The position numbers and the translations under genes are program-made. Positions 43,796-54,471 of a stretch of 64,000 nucleotides of DNA are shown piece by piece. Where the stretch lies: assembly GCF_001886735.1 (NCBI RefSeq), contig NZ_CP018076.1, forward strand, positions 2,604,001 through 2,668,000, given 5' to 3'. The notes beneath the pieces are model-generated. The model was not told the origin of the DNA and searched no databases. It saw nothing but the letters and a program-made list of their open reading frames with translations. The number at the start of each line of letters is the position of its first letter. Within the stretch, counting starts at the first letter, position 1. Source of the stretch: Sulfitobacter alexandrii. GTDB taxonomy: Bacteria > Pseudomonadota > Alphaproteobacteria > Rhodobacterales > Rhodobacteraceae.

Positions 43796-44170
43796 TCACG
43801 TCGCGCTTTGTCGACTGAAGTGATTGTACAGGTCGTGAAGCATCTCGCCGCTGTCGGGGTTCAGCACGACGGTTTCGCCCGCAGGCGAGGTATGGCTGAG
43901 CGTAAAGGTGCCTCTTTCCTCCGCATCTTCCACGGCGCGGACGTGATCCAGAACGCAGAGCGTGCCGAAGACGCCGGCATGAACCCCTTCTCCGACAAGC
44001 TGAAGAAGCCTCTCGCGCCCTTCTGCATCGAAGGTGGCCAGCCAGTCCGCCAGCGCCCGGCGCTGCGCCGTCACGCCCCGTCCGGGGGGCTTTTCCGCGT
44101 AGCGCAGAATGCTTTCCGCGCTGCCTGCCATGGATTGCGCCAAGCGCTCGGCGAAAACTTCCTTCTCCAT
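43796..44170 (-). CDS. Hypothetical protein, first gene of the immunity-like cluster
   Basis: This 124-residue, mainly helical cytoplasmic protein has no family that I can name with certainty. It begins MEKEVFAERLAQSMAGSAES and contains QRRALADWLATFDAEGRERLLQL and a C-terminal LNPDSGEMLHDLYNHF. The style (small, acidic, ending in Leu-Asn/Tyr-rich helices) resembles immunity-type DUFs. AGAGGAC precedes the ATG at 44170. It is followed by the SMI1-type gene 5 nt on. Confidence 0.65.
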   Translation of the reverse strand: MEKEVFAERLAQSMAGSAESILRYAEKPPGRGVTAQRRALADWLATFDAEGRERLLQLVGEGVHAGVFGTLCVLDHVRAVEDAEERGTFTLSHTSPAGETVVLNPDSGEMLHDLYNHFSRQSAT

Positions 44171-44324
44171 CACACGTCCTCTGCGCATGCCGCCCCTGCG
44201 CGACATTTTCCGGCGGCCGGGCAACCGTCAAGCACAATTCGCGCAAGGCTTCCGCCGGACAGGAAGATGCGAAACAAGGTCTCGCCCCCTTGCCAAATCA
44301 GCGCCCTTCGGGGATGAACAAAGG

Positions 44325-44987
44325 ATGAACGGCTGCAAGATTTCATTGGCTGGCGCGCCGCTGATCGCGTTGGGCTCGGGGGCGCTCTGGTGGGCCGAAG
44401 AATCCCTGCTGTGCGTCAGCGACCTGCACCTGGGCAAGTCGGAACGGATTGCCCGGCGCGGCGGGGCTGCGCTGCCGCCATACGACACGCGCGACACGCT
44501 GACCCGGCTGGCCGCTGATCTGGCGCTGACGCGGGCGCGGACGGTCATCTGCCTTGGCGACAGTTTCGACGACGCCGACGCGGCCCGCGCCCTGCCCGAG
44601 GAAGAGCGGTTGTGGATCGCCCGGCTTCAGGCCGGACGGCGCTGGGTCTGGATCGAGGGCAACCACGATCCGGGCCCAGTCGACCTCGGCGGCAGCCACC
44701 TTGCGGAACTGCCGCTTGCCCCCCTCGCCTTTCGCCATATCGCCCAGCCCGGTGCCAGCGGCGAGGTATCGGGCCACTACCACCCGAAGGCCAGCGTCAA
44801 CACCCGCAGCACGCGGATCACGCGTCCCGCCTTCCTGCTCGACAGCGACCGCCTGATCATGCCGGCCTACGGCACCTACACCGGCGGATTGCGCAGCCAC
44901 GCAGAGGTGCTTTGCAGCTTGATGCGGCCCGAGGCGCAGGCCATCCTGACCGGCAGGACACCCGTTTCGATCCCGATGCCAAGATAG
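44325..44987 (+). CDS. pdeM: Ligase-associated DNA-damage-response endonuclease PdeM
   Basis: The 220-residue calcineurin-like metallophosphoesterase has the two-metal motifs VSDLHLGKSE, CLGDSFDD, IEGNHDPG and SGHYHPKAS. PdeM belongs to the set with the Lhr-like helicase (upstream here) and an ATP-dependent DNA ligase (not in the window). The start at 44325 has AAAGG upstream. It is followed by the thioesterase gene with a 8-nt gap. Confidence 0.9.
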   Translation: MNGCKISLAGAPLIALGSGALWWAEESLLCVSDLHLGKSERIARRGGAALPPYDTRDTLTRLAADLALTRARTVICLGDSFDDADAARALPEEERLWIARLQAGRRWVWIEGNHDPGPVDLGGSHLAELPLAPLAFRHIAQPGASGEVSGHYHPKASVNTRSTRITRPAFLLDSDRLIMPAYGTYTGGLRSHAEVLCSLMRPEAQAILTGRTPVSIPMPR

Positions 44988-44995
44988 GACAAGTG

Positions 44996-45415
44996 ATGTC
45001 GCCAGAGGCCGTTCAGCGCATCCACGACAGTTTCGCCGCGCAAAGCATGATGGAAACGCTCGGTGCCAGGATCGAGGCCGTCGCGCAGGGCAACGTGCGG
45101 AGCGCGGCCCCGATCCTGCCCGGTGCGCGCCAGCAGCAGGGCCACGGACACGCCGGGCTGACCTTTTCGCTGGGCGATACCGCGGCAGGCTACGCCGCGC
45201 TGACCGTCCTGCCCGAGACGGTCGAGGTGGTCACCGCCGAAATAAAGATCAACCTGCTGGCCCCGGCCCGCGGTGACAGGCTGGTGGCGGTGGGCAAGGT
45301 GATCAAACCCGGCAGGCGGCTTTGCGTGGTGACGTCCGAGGTCTTTGCGGAGGCAGACGGCAAGGCGTCGCTGATCGCGATTCTCCAGGGCACCATGGTG
45401 CCTGTGCCGCGCTAG
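44996..45415 (+). CDS. PaaI-type hotdog thioesterase
   Basis: The 139-residue hotdog protein resembles PaaI/YbdB acyl-CoA thioesterases. It has the catalytic-site region QQQGHGHAGLTFSLGDTAAGYAAL-type (conserved H-G-G replaced by HGHAG) and VVTAEIKINLLAPARGDRLVA, which is typical of the family. Substrate unknown; aryl-CoA or medium-chain acyl-CoA are likely. It follows pdeM by 8 nt. Its TAG stop shares the palindrome CTAG with the stop of the converging LytTR gene. Confidence 0.85.
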   Translation: MSPEAVQRIHDSFAAQSMMETLGARIEAVAQGNVRSAAPILPGARQQQGHGHAGLTFSLGDTAAGYAALTVLPETVEVVTAEIKINLLAPARGDRLVAVGKVIKPGRRLCVVTSEVFAEADGKASLIAILQGTMVPVPR

Positions 45416-46143
45416 AACAGGCCCGCCGCGCGCGCTGCGGGGCGGAAACTTCGGCTGACCGGCACCTCTGCCCCGTCAGCCATGACCAGCAGATCACGCC
45501 CGTTGATGCGCCGGTGCCGTTGGACGGCCCCCAGCGCGACCCAGTGGGACCGGTGCACTTGCAGGCCCTCGGTGCCCGCCAATTCGGCCAGAGCATCCGA
45601 GAGCCGCATCAGGATCAGCGCGTTGCCCCGCTCCGTCACCACGTTCAGATAATGATCCTGCGCCTCGATCCGCTGCAGACTGCCCCTCCGCTCCACCGGC
45701 AGGCGGCGCAGGAAGGCGGCGGCGGGATCCGGTTGGGGTGGCTGGGTGGGGTTCGCGCCCCCCAGCGCCCGGTGCGCCAGATGGATCAGTCCGTTCGTCA
45801 CCAGCACCGTCGCGCCGACGATGCCGACCATGTACGCCAGCGACCCCGCCGCATCCACGCCGAACACGAGGTTGTTGATCAGGTAGATCACCGTCCCGCC
45901 AACAACCATGAAGACCGCCCAGCCAAGGCTGCGCGCCGGCTGGCTCGGCGGCATGACGCGGATCGCGATGACGCTGGAAGCGATGGAAAAGGCGACGATC
46001 CCCGCCCAATAGGCCGCGCGCCCGGCTGGCCCAAGGGCCGCGTGGGTGCCGAACGGACCCGCGACCGCGCAGAGCAGGGTGATCATCGCCCAGAGTGCCA
46101 GCAGCAGCCAGAGGCGCTGTCGTTGGCGATGCGTGAACTGCAT
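45412..46143 (-). CDS. Membrane-anchored LytTR-domain transcriptional regulator
   Basis: The 243-residue protein has four predicted membrane helices in the first 130 residues and then a LytTR DNA-binding domain (ILMRLSDALAEL, VHRSHWVALGAVQRHRR, LLVMADGAEVPVSRSFRPAAR). Such one-component regulators sense a signal at the membrane. The ATG at 46143 has GGGAAAGG upstream and was chosen over a start 7 codons earlier. It diverges from the DUF2306 gene, a possible target. Confidence 0.85.
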   Translation of the reverse strand: MQFTHRQRQRLWLLLALWAMITLLCAVAGPFGTHAALGPAGRAAYWAGIVAFSIASSVIAIRVMPPSQPARSLGWAVFMVVGGTVIYLINNLVFGVDAAGSLAYMVGIVGATVLVTNGLIHLAHRALGGANPTQPPQPDPAAAFLRRLPVERRGSLQRIEAQDHYLNVVTERGNALILMRLSDALAELAGTEGLQVHRSHWVALGAVQRHRRINGRDLLVMADGAEVPVSRSFRPAARAAGLF

Positions 46144-46257
46144 CCGCCGCCTTTCCCGTGTCATTCGCGAAGCAACGCCGCGCTTTGCGCAGGGCCGCTT
46201 TGCCGTCGCCTTCGATACTGCCATCCCGGTGGCGGTTCTGACAATACGAGGTGCCTT

Positions 46258-46656
46258 ATGTCATTCGATCCGCTTTTCGCCGCCCCCTTCGTGGTCCAGC
46301 TTCATGCCCTGATGGCGCTGGCCGCCGTGGCGCTGACCCTGTTCATCCTCGCCCTGCGCAAGGGCAGACGCCTGCACCGGACGCTGGGCTGGCTCTGGGT
46401 GCTGATGATGGCCGCGGTCGCCCTGTCGAGCTTCTGGATCAACGAGGCGCGCTGGATCGGCCCCTTCGGCCCGATCCATGCCCTGTCGGTCGTGACGCTG
46501 ATCGCCCTGTTCGGCGGTGTCCGAGCCGCGCGCGGCCATGACCGCCGCAGGCACGCGCGAATCATGCTCTCGCTGGTGCTGGGGGCGCTGGTGATCGCCG
46601 GGGGCTTCACGTTGCTGCCCGGCAGGATTATGCACGCCGTGGTTTTCGGTGCCTAG
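46258..46656 (+). CDS. DUF2306 membrane protein
   Basis: This 132-residue protein has four hydrophobic segments. It has the DUF2306 pattern: [33 protein letters not shown] with conserved His, and [10 protein letters not shown] before the last helix pair. The function of the family is unknown; the conserved histidines could ligate heme. It is divergent from the LytTR gene, and its stop shares CTAG with the folD stop. Confidence 0.82.
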   Translation: MSFDPLFAAPFVVQLHALMALAAVALTLFILALRKGRRLHRTLGWLWVLMMAAVALSSFWINEARWIGPFGPIHALSVVTLIALFGGVRAARGHDRRRHARIMLSLVLGALVIAGGFTLLPGRIMHAVVFGA

Positions 46657-47555
46657 GCGGTCAGCCCTTCCGGCTCGGCCAGACCGTTCGCGCGGCAGCA
46701 GGCGGTGACGGTATTGGCCAGCAGGCAGGCGATGGTCATCGGCCCCACGCCGCCCGGCACCGGGGTGATGGCCCCCGCGCGCGCGGCGCAGCTGTCAAAG
46801 TCCACGTCGCCGACCAACCGCGTCTTGCCCTCGCCCTTCTCGGGCGCATCAAGGCGGTTGATTCCCACGTCGATCACCGTGGCGCCTTCCTTGATCCAGT
46901 CTCCCGGCACCATCTCGGGCCGGCCCACCGCGGCGACCACGATATCGGCGCGGCGCACCACCTCCGCCAGATCCTTCGTCCGGCTGTGGGCGATGGTGAC
47001 GGTGCAGCTGTCGTGCAGCAGCAATTGCGCCATCGGCTTGCCGACGATGTTGGACCGCCCGATCACGACCGCGTCCATGCCGGAGATCGACCCGTGGTGA
47101 TCGCGCAGCATCATCAGGCAGCCCAGCGGCGTGCAGGGCACCATGCTCTTCTGGCCCGTGCCCAGCAGACCGACGTTCGAGATGTGAAAACCGTCGACGT
47201 CCTTTGCCGGGCTGATCGCATTGATCACCAGATCCTCGTCCAGATGCTTGGGCAGCGGCAGCTGCACAAGGATGCCATGGATCTCGGGATCGTTGTTCAG
47301 CCGGTCGATCAGGCCCAGCAACTCCGCCTCCGAGGTGTCGGCCTCCAGCTTGTGCTCGACCGACTTCATGCCGACCTCGACGGTCATCTTGCCCTTGGAC
47401 CTGACATAGACCTGGCTGGCCGGGTCTTCACCCACCAGTACCACGGCAAGGCCGGGGGTGATCCCGTGATCGTCCTTCAGCCGGGTGACATGGTCCGCGA
47501 CCTTGGCGCGGACCCTTGCCGCGAATTCCTTGCCATCAATGATCGTGGCCGTCAT
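46653..47555 (-). CDS. folD: Bifunctional methylene-THF dehydrogenase / methenyl-THF cyclohydrolase FolD
   Basis: This cytoplasmic enzyme interconverts 5,10-methylene-, methenyl- and 10-formyl-tetrahydrofolate, linked with Fhs. The 300-residue protein contains [14 protein letters not shown] with the catalytic lysine, [28 protein letters not shown] (NADP site) and the closing [11 protein letters not shown]. It lies 117 nt after fhs on the same strand and is probably cotranscribed. Confidence 0.97.
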   Translation of the reverse strand: MTATIIDGKEFAARVRAKVADHVTRLKDDHGITPGLAVVLVGEDPASQVYVRSKGKMTVEVGMKSVEHKLEADTSEAELLGLIDRLNNDPEIHGILVQLPLPKHLDEDLVINAISPAKDVDGFHISNVGLLGTGQKSMVPCTPLGCLMMLRDHHGSISGMDAVVIGRSNIVGKPMAQLLLHDSCTVTIAHSRTKDLAEVVRRADIVVAAVGRPEMVPGDWIKEGATVIDVGINRLDAPEKGEGKTRLVGDVDFDSCAARAGAITPVPGGVGPMTIACLLANTVTACCRANGLAEPEGLTA

Positions 47556-47619
47556 CTCGGGTGCTCCTTGTTCTGCTTGTAGGGCCGCATCTGTCCCGCC
47601 CGGCTTGCCGGGACGGTGG

Positions 47620-47652
47620 GCGGGGCGTCGGCGCAGCCGCGCGACGCCCCGC
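47620..47652. terminator. GC-rich hairpin between fhs and folD
   Basis: GCGGGGCGTCG pairs with CGACGCCCCGC (11 bp, loop 11 nt). No T-run follows on the minus strand, so it is more likely an RNA-stability or partial attenuation element than a true stop. Confidence 0.4.
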
Positions 47653-47671
47653 CGTACCGGTATCGGGCTGT

Positions 47672-49348
47672 TTAGAAAAGCCCTTCGACGTCGCCGTCCG
47701 CGTTGAGGCGGATGCTCTCGGCCGAAGGCACGCGCGGCAGGCCGGGCATGGTCATGATTTCCCCGCAGATCGCCACGACGAAACCGGCCCCCGCCGACAG
47801 GCGCACTTCACGCACGGGAATGTCGAAGCCGGTGGGTGCGCCGCGCCGCTCGGGATCGGTGGTGAAGCTGTACTGCGTCTTGGCCATGCAGACCGGCAGG
47901 TTGCCGTAACCCTGATCTTCCCATTCCTTCAGCTGGGCGCGGATCTTGCCGTCCATCACCGCTTCGTCCGCGCGATAGATCTTGGTGGCGATGGTGTTGA
48001 TCTTGTCCGCGAGGCTCATCTCGTCGGGGTAGATCGGCGCAAAGGCCGCTTCGCCCTTCTCGATCACCTCGACCACCTTGGTCGCCAGGTCGGCAGAGCC
48101 TTCGGAGCCGAGTTCCCAGTGACGCGACAGCACCGCTTCGGCACCTTGGCTGGCCACGTAGTCCTTGACCGCCTGCACCTCGGCATCGGTATCCGTGATG
48201 AAGTGGTTGATCGCCACCACCACCGGCACGCCGAAGGATTTCACGTTCTCGATGTGACGGCCCAGGTTGGCGCAGCCCGACTTGACGGCGTCCACGTTCT
48301 CGGCACCGAGGTCCGCCTTGGCGACCCCGCCGTTCATCTTCATCGCCCGAACCGTGGCGACGACGACGACGGCCGAGGGGGCGAGCCCCGCCTTGCGGCA
48401 CTTGATGTTCATGAACTTCTCGGCACCGAGATCCGCGCCGAAACCTGCTTCGGTCACCACGTAGTCCGCCAGCTTCAGCGCCGTGGTCGTGGCGATGACC
48501 GAGTTGCAGCCATGTGCGATATTGGCAAAGGGACCGCCATGCACGAAGGCGGGGTTGTTTTCGAGCGTCTGCACGAGGTTCGGCTGCATCGCGTCCTTCA
48601 ACAGAACCGTCATCGCGCCGTCGGCCTTGATGTCGCGGGCAAAGACCGGCGACTTGTCGCGGCGGTAGGCCACGATCATGTTGCCCAGACGCTCCTGCAG
48701 GTCAGTGAGGTTCTTGGCGAGGCAGAGGATCGCCATGACTTCTGAGGCCACGGTGATGTCGAAACCCGCTTCGCGCGGGAAGCCGTTGGCGACACCGCCC
48801 AGCGAGGTCGTGATCTGGCGCAGGGCACGGTCGTTCATGTCCACCACGCGACGCCAGACGACCCGGCGGGTGTCGATTTCCAGCTCGTTGCCCCAGTAGA
48901 TGTGGTTGTCGATCATCGCGGACAGCAGCGAATGCGCGCTGGTGATGGCGTGGAAATCACCGGTGAAGTGCAGGTTCATCTCTTCCATCGGAACGATCTG
49001 CGCGTAACCGCCGCCAGCCGCGCCGCCCTTCATCCCGAAGTTCGGCCCGAGAGAGGCTTCGCGGATGCAGACCGCCGCTTTCTTGCCGATCCGGTTCAGA
49101 CCGTCGCCCAGGCCCACAGTCGTCGTGGTCTTGCCTTCGCCCGCGGGCGTCGGGTTGATCGCGGTCACGAGGATCAGCTTGCCGTCCGGGCGGTCCTGGA
49201 CGGAGTTGATGAAGCTTTGGCTGACCTTGGCCTTGTCATGGCCATAGGGCAGCAGGTCGTCGCTGGAAATGCCCAGCTTCTCGCCGATCTCCTGGATGGG
49301 GCGCTTCTTTGCCTCGCGGGCGATTTGGATGTCGGATTTGTGTGCCAT
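47672..49348 (-). CDS. fhs: Formate-tetrahydrofolate ligase
   Basis: The enzyme uses ATP to join formate to tetrahydrofolate, giving 10-formyl-THF. The 558-residue length is normal. The P-loop [18 protein letters not shown] and the conserved [19 protein letters not shown] are intact. The start at 49348 (MAHKSD) is preferred over the Arg-rich 38-codon extension in frame. In marine Roseobacters, Fhs and FolD handle one-carbon units from methylated compounds. Confidence 0.97.
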   Translation of the reverse strand: MAHKSDIQIAREAKKRPIQEIGEKLGISSDDLLPYGHDKAKVSQSFINSVQDRPDGKLILVTAINPTPAGEGKTTTTVGLGDGLNRIGKKAAVCIREASLGPNFGMKGGAAGGGYAQIVPMEEMNLHFTGDFHAITSAHSLLSAMIDNHIYWGNELEIDTRRVVWRRVVDMNDRALRQITTSLGGVANGFPREAGFDITVASEVMAILCLAKNLTDLQERLGNMIVAYRRDKSPVFARDIKADGAMTVLLKDAMQPNLVQTLENNPAFVHGGPFANIAHGCNSVIATTTALKLADYVVTEAGFGADLGAEKFMNIKCRKAGLAPSAVVVVATVRAMKMNGGVAKADLGAENVDAVKSGCANLGRHIENVKSFGVPVVVAINHFITDTDAEVQAVKDYVASQGAEAVLSRHWELGSEGSADLATKVVEVIEKGEAAFAPIYPDEMSLADKINTIATKIYRADEAVMDGKIRAQLKEWEDQGYGNLPVCMAKTQYSFTTDPERRGAPTGFDIPVREVRLSAGAGFVVAICGEIMTMPGLPRVPSAESIRLNADGDVEGLF

Positions 49349-49508
49349 GTGGAGATTCCCCTGAAGACCGTTGAGCCGTGGCGCACTCTTACCGCGCAAC
49401 TTGGGGGAGGACAGGTTGCAATTCCGACATTTCCACCGCTCCTTGCGGCGGCGCCGTCGCAATTGTTTCTTTTGAGAAACCGCCGTTCATGCCGACGCGC
49501 CGTTGGTC

Positions 49509-49534
49509 GGAACATCCGCCGACGGGGATGCGTT
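49509..49534 (+). promoter_or_regulatory. EcfG-type general stress promoter candidate upstream of the EF-hand gene
   Basis: GGAAC (49509-49513), a 17-nt spacer and CGTT (49531-49534) match the EcfG consensus exactly. The start codon is 42 nt beyond, giving a leader of about 35 nt. This and the similar motif at 4659-4683 are the only two I noticed in the right position and strand upstream of genes. Confidence 0.55.
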
Positions 49535-49575
49535 CGTTCATCAAGTACCTGAAACAGACTCAAGGGAGAACAAGC

Positions 49576-50346
49576 ATGACATACCAGATGTCTCTTGCCG
49601 CCGCGGTCGCTGCAGGGATCAGCCTGACAGGCGCGGCACAGGCACAGAACACCGACGACAGTTCGGTCTGCAACGACGGCTACAGCATGACGGACGTGGA
49701 CGATAACGGCTACGTCAGCCCGATCGAGATGAAAGCCTATACCGAAAAGGCCATGGGCCAGATGGACGCCGATCAGAGCGGCACCGTCGACAAGGATGAG
49801 TTCGTCAACTGCAACAACGTCCTGAGCGGCACGCAATCGGCCAGCGCCGACCGGACCGAGCGCCACCTCGCGGCGCTTGACCTGAACGATGATGGCAGCA
49901 TCAGCCTTGACGAGTACATGAAGGCGAGCGCCGACACCTACAACAGCGCCAAGGATGGCGACAAGGCGGCCGCAACGGATGCGGCAAACCTGATCTTCAT
50001 CCCTGCCGACGCGGAACAATCCGACGTCACGACCATGAGCCGGAATGAATACAGCGCCCGGTCGGGCCTGATGTTCATCGCCCTGGACACCGATCAGGAC
50101 AACGCCCTGACCAAGGAAGAATTCATGGAGAAGGCACCGCCAATGGTCGACATCTCCGAAACGCTGAACCGCGAATTCGACGAGATGGACGCGGACGGGT
50201 CCGGCGATCTGACGACCACCGAGATGATCGCCGCGAACCAGAAGCGCGCGGATGACGCGATGAAGAATGCCGAAATGGACTCCGACAGCGGCGCATCGGA
50301 CAAGGGCGCACCGGTGGTCTACTACAGCTACCCCCACACCATGTAA
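49576..50346 (+). CDS. Exported protein with five EF-hand calcium-binding loops
   Basis: The 256-residue protein has a signal peptide (to about residue 23, AQA-QN). Five 12-residue EF loops each start with Asp and end with Glu, at D40-E51, D64-E75, D102-E113, D171-E182 and D205-E216. Four have the central Gly; the fourth has Asn instead (DTDQDNALTKEE). Likely a periplasmic or secreted calcium-binding protein, role unknown. GGGAG lies 7 nt before the ATG. A GGAAC-N17-CGTT promoter suggests stress induction. Confidence 0.88.
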   Translation: MTYQMSLAAAVAAGISLTGAAQAQNTDDSSVCNDGYSMTDVDDNGYVSPIEMKAYTEKAMGQMDADQSGTVDKDEFVNCNNVLSGTQSASADRTERHLAALDLNDDGSISLDEYMKASADTYNSAKDGDKAAATDAANLIFIPADAEQSDVTTMSRNEYSARSGLMFIALDTDQDNALTKEEFMEKAPPMVDISETLNREFDEMDADGSGDLTTTEMIAANQKRADDAMKNAEMDSDSGASDKGAPVVYYSYPHTM

Positions 50347-50497
50347 CCGGCCGGTTCGGCGTTTACCGCAATTACGGGCGGTGACGCATGGCACACGACG
50401 TTACATGATTTTCCACCCTATGTCCTCGCAGGCAACTGCGGGGACATCTTCGTTTTTCCGGCAGCTCGGCTCGGGCGGCGTCCGGCTGGCGGTGCCG

Positions 50498-51079
50498 CTA
50501 TTCCGGCGCCCAGGGGCGCTGTCCCGGCACGTGCAGACGCAGCCGGTCACCGACGGCAAGGTTGCCTTCGCGCTCGACCCAGGCGGTGACACCGCGTTTG
50601 CCCATCGCCGCCGCCTTGAATCCCTTGCCGTGGCCCTCGGCCTCCTTCTCGATCTCGCGCGCGGGCAGGTTGCAGGGCCCATTCAGCATGTCCACGGTCA
50701 GCGTGGTCCCGCTTTCGGACTGCAGCCGCGACGCCGGGGGGATATGGGTGAAATCCGGTATGCCCTGCAAGACAATGGACGCGCCGAGCAGACGCGGATC
50801 CAGCTCTTCCAGACCGATGTCGGCGGCGATCTGTGCAAGTTCCTCTGCCGAGAGGATGGACAACTGGCGCGTGTTCCGAATTTCCGTGCCTTGGGGGTAC
50901 TGCGCCTTGACCCGCACGCAGGACGGGCGGGTGAGCCCGGCGTGAAAATCGCCCTCGAAGCCGGCATAGGTGGCCCTGACCCGTTCGATGGCATGCGCCC
51001 GGATGTCGGCGCGGTCCTGCGGGACGGTCCCCATCCACACGATCGTGCCGACGTGGTCTGTGGGCAATAGTTCGGGCAT
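50498..51079 (-). CDS. MOSC-domain protein
   Basis: The 193-residue protein has the MOSC fold as in the C-terminal region of molybdenum cofactor sulfurases and YiiM-like enzymes. It opens with HVGTIVWMGTVPQDR, has GFEGDFHAGLTR and the conserved cysteine in GPCNLPAREIEKEAEG, which in related proteins carries or transfers sulfur. The substrate is unknown. It is read toward the EF-hand gene and is downstream of ftsH beyond a terminator. Confidence 0.85.
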   Translation of the reverse strand: MPELLPTDHVGTIVWMGTVPQDRADIRAHAIERVRATYAGFEGDFHAGLTRPSCVRVKAQYPQGTEIRNTRQLSILSAEELAQIAADIGLEELDPRLLGASIVLQGIPDFTHIPPASRLQSESGTTLTVDMLNGPCNLPAREIEKEAEGHGKGFKAAAMGKRGVTAWVEREGNLAVGDRLRLHVPGQRPWAPE

Positions 51080-51122
51080 GGCGCGGCTCCTTCTGATGCG
51101 CGGACACTCTGGCCAGTGACGG

Positions 51123-51154
51123 CAGGAAAGAAAAGACCCCGCCGAAGCGGGGCC
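51123..51154 (-). terminator. Intrinsic terminator of ftsH
   Basis: On the minus strand GGCCCCGC-TTCG-GCGGGGTC forms an 8-bp stem with the very stable C(UUCG)G tetraloop, followed by TTTTCTTTCCT. It lies 30 nt after the ftsH stop and before the MOSC gene. Confidence 0.88.
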
Positions 51155-51183
51155 TTTCGAATTTCCAGTCGCGGCAAGGACCG

Positions 51184-53106
<1,923 letters not shown>

Positions 53107-53185
53107 GGAATTTCTCCTAACTACAACGGGTTGCGCCAATCATGGCGACGTGTGGCGGGTCCGTCCGGCGGCCCGTACACAGGCA

Positions 53186-53215
53186 CAAGATAGGGATCAT
53201 CCCCGTTTATTCAAT
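53186..53215 (-). promoter_or_regulatory. RpoH (sigma-32) type promoter of ftsH
   Basis: On the minus strand ATTG (53215-53212), a 17-nt spacer and CCTATCTTG (53194-53186) fit the alphaproteobacterial heat-shock consensus CTTG-N17/18-CYTATNTNNG with few mismatches. It overlaps the tilS stop and lies 80 nt before the ftsH start. ftsH is a heat-shock gene in many bacteria. Confidence 0.6.
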
Positions 53216-54470
53216 GCGATAATAGCCCGGCAAAAAAGGTCTCTTCATCGCTTTCGAGCGCGGCATGCCAGTTTTGGTCATTCCCGGCAAGGGGCGCCGC
53301 GACAAGGGTGTCATCACGCCACACCGCCGGCGTCGACTGCAGCACCTGCAGGGGCAACCCGGCGGCACGCCAGTCGGCGCATTGCGCGATCCCCTCGGGG
53401 CCCAGTGCCGCGATGTGCAACCCGTCCCGTGTCCGGTTTTCATCGGACGCGCGCAGACGCCAGCGCCCGTCCCAGAGCGCATCGGGATCGGCGCGCAGGT
53501 CACGCACCGCCGCATGTTCGCGACAGATCCAGATGTCCTCTCCCACCCGCAGGGCAAGACAGCCGTCCACCGTCGCGGCCTGCCCCCCGCGCAGCGCCGC
53601 GACCAGCGTGGCGACGGCATTGCGCCGCGGCGGGTAGTCGCTCCCGCTGATCCAGATCAGCGCCCGGACCAGCAGGCGGCGCTGGATTTCCTCGGGCTGG
53701 ATGCGCAGGCGGCGTTCGTCGAGTACCACCGCCCCCGCAGTGACCCGCGCCAACTCCCTTGCCGCAAGGAAGGTTTGCCAGTCGAGGGCCACACGCGCAT
53801 CGCGCATCTGCCCCGCCACCACCGCAAGCCCGGTGGCGTCGATGCCAAGGTCCTGCAGCGCAGCCAGCGCCTTGCGGGCCTTGATGCGCACGTAGCGGAT
53901 GTCGTCGTTGCTGGGGTCATCGGACCAGCCGATCCCGCGTTGCCGCAGGTACATCCGCAGTTCTTCCCGGGTGGCCGACAAGAGCGGACGGACCCAGTCG
54001 ATCCCGTAGCGCATGGTCCTTGGCGGCATGGCCGACAGCCCGTCGACCCCGGCCCGGCGGGCCAGGCGCATCAGCACCGTCTCCGCCTGGTCATCCGCCG
54101 TGTGACCCACCACGATGCTGCGGATCCCGAGGGACCCGGCCCATTCCGCCATCCTGCGGTACCGTGCGTCCCGCGCCTCCGCCTGAAGGTTCCCCTTGCC
54201 GTCCCAGTCGGTCCAGATCAGCGTTTCGTGGGGAATACCCAGCTGCGCGCAATGCTCGGCGACCTGACGGGCTTCGGCCGCGGCGCCTTCGCGCAGCCCA
54301 TGGTTCACGGTCACGGCAAAGAGCCGGGTCGCATGCCGATCGCACAGGTCGTGCATCAGGTGCAGCAGCGCCATGGAATCGCTTCCGCCTGAAACGGCCA
54401 CGGCGATGCTGTCGGGCGGTTTCGGCAAGAAGGCCTTGGAGACCAGCCCCGTCAATCGTGCCAGGGGCAC
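53211..54470 (-). CDS. tilS: tRNA(Ile)-lysidine synthetase TilS
   Basis: The enzyme attaches lysine to C34 of tRNA-Ile(CAU), changing its codon and amino-acid identity. The 419-residue protein has the PP-loop VAVSGGSDSMALLHL and the HTADDQAETVLMRL motif, followed by a divergent substrate-binding tail. The start at the GTG of 54470 lies right after the cpoB stop and leaves 25 residues before the PP-loop, as is common. A longer version reaching back to 54554 would overlap cpoB. Confidence 0.9.
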   Translation of the reverse strand: MPLARLTGLVSKAFLPKPPDSIAVAVSGGSDSMALLHLMHDLCDRHATRLFAVTVNHGLREGAAAEARQVAEHCAQLGIPHETLIWTDWDGKGNLQAEARDARYRRMAEWAGSLGIRSIVVGHTADDQAETVLMRLARRAGVDGLSAMPPRTMRYGIDWVRPLLSATREELRMYLRQRGIGWSDDPSNDDIRYVRIKARKALAALQDLGIDATGLAVVAGQMRDARVALDWQTFLAARELARVTAGAVVLDERRLRIQPEEIQRRLLVRALIWISGSDYPPRRNAVATLVAALRGGQAATVDGCLALRVGEDIWICREHAAVRDLRADPDALWDGRWRLRASDENRTRDGLHIAALGPEGIAQCADWRAAGLPLQVLQSTPAVWRDDTLVAAPLAGNDQNWHAALESDEETFFAGLLSH

Positions 54471-54471
54471 G

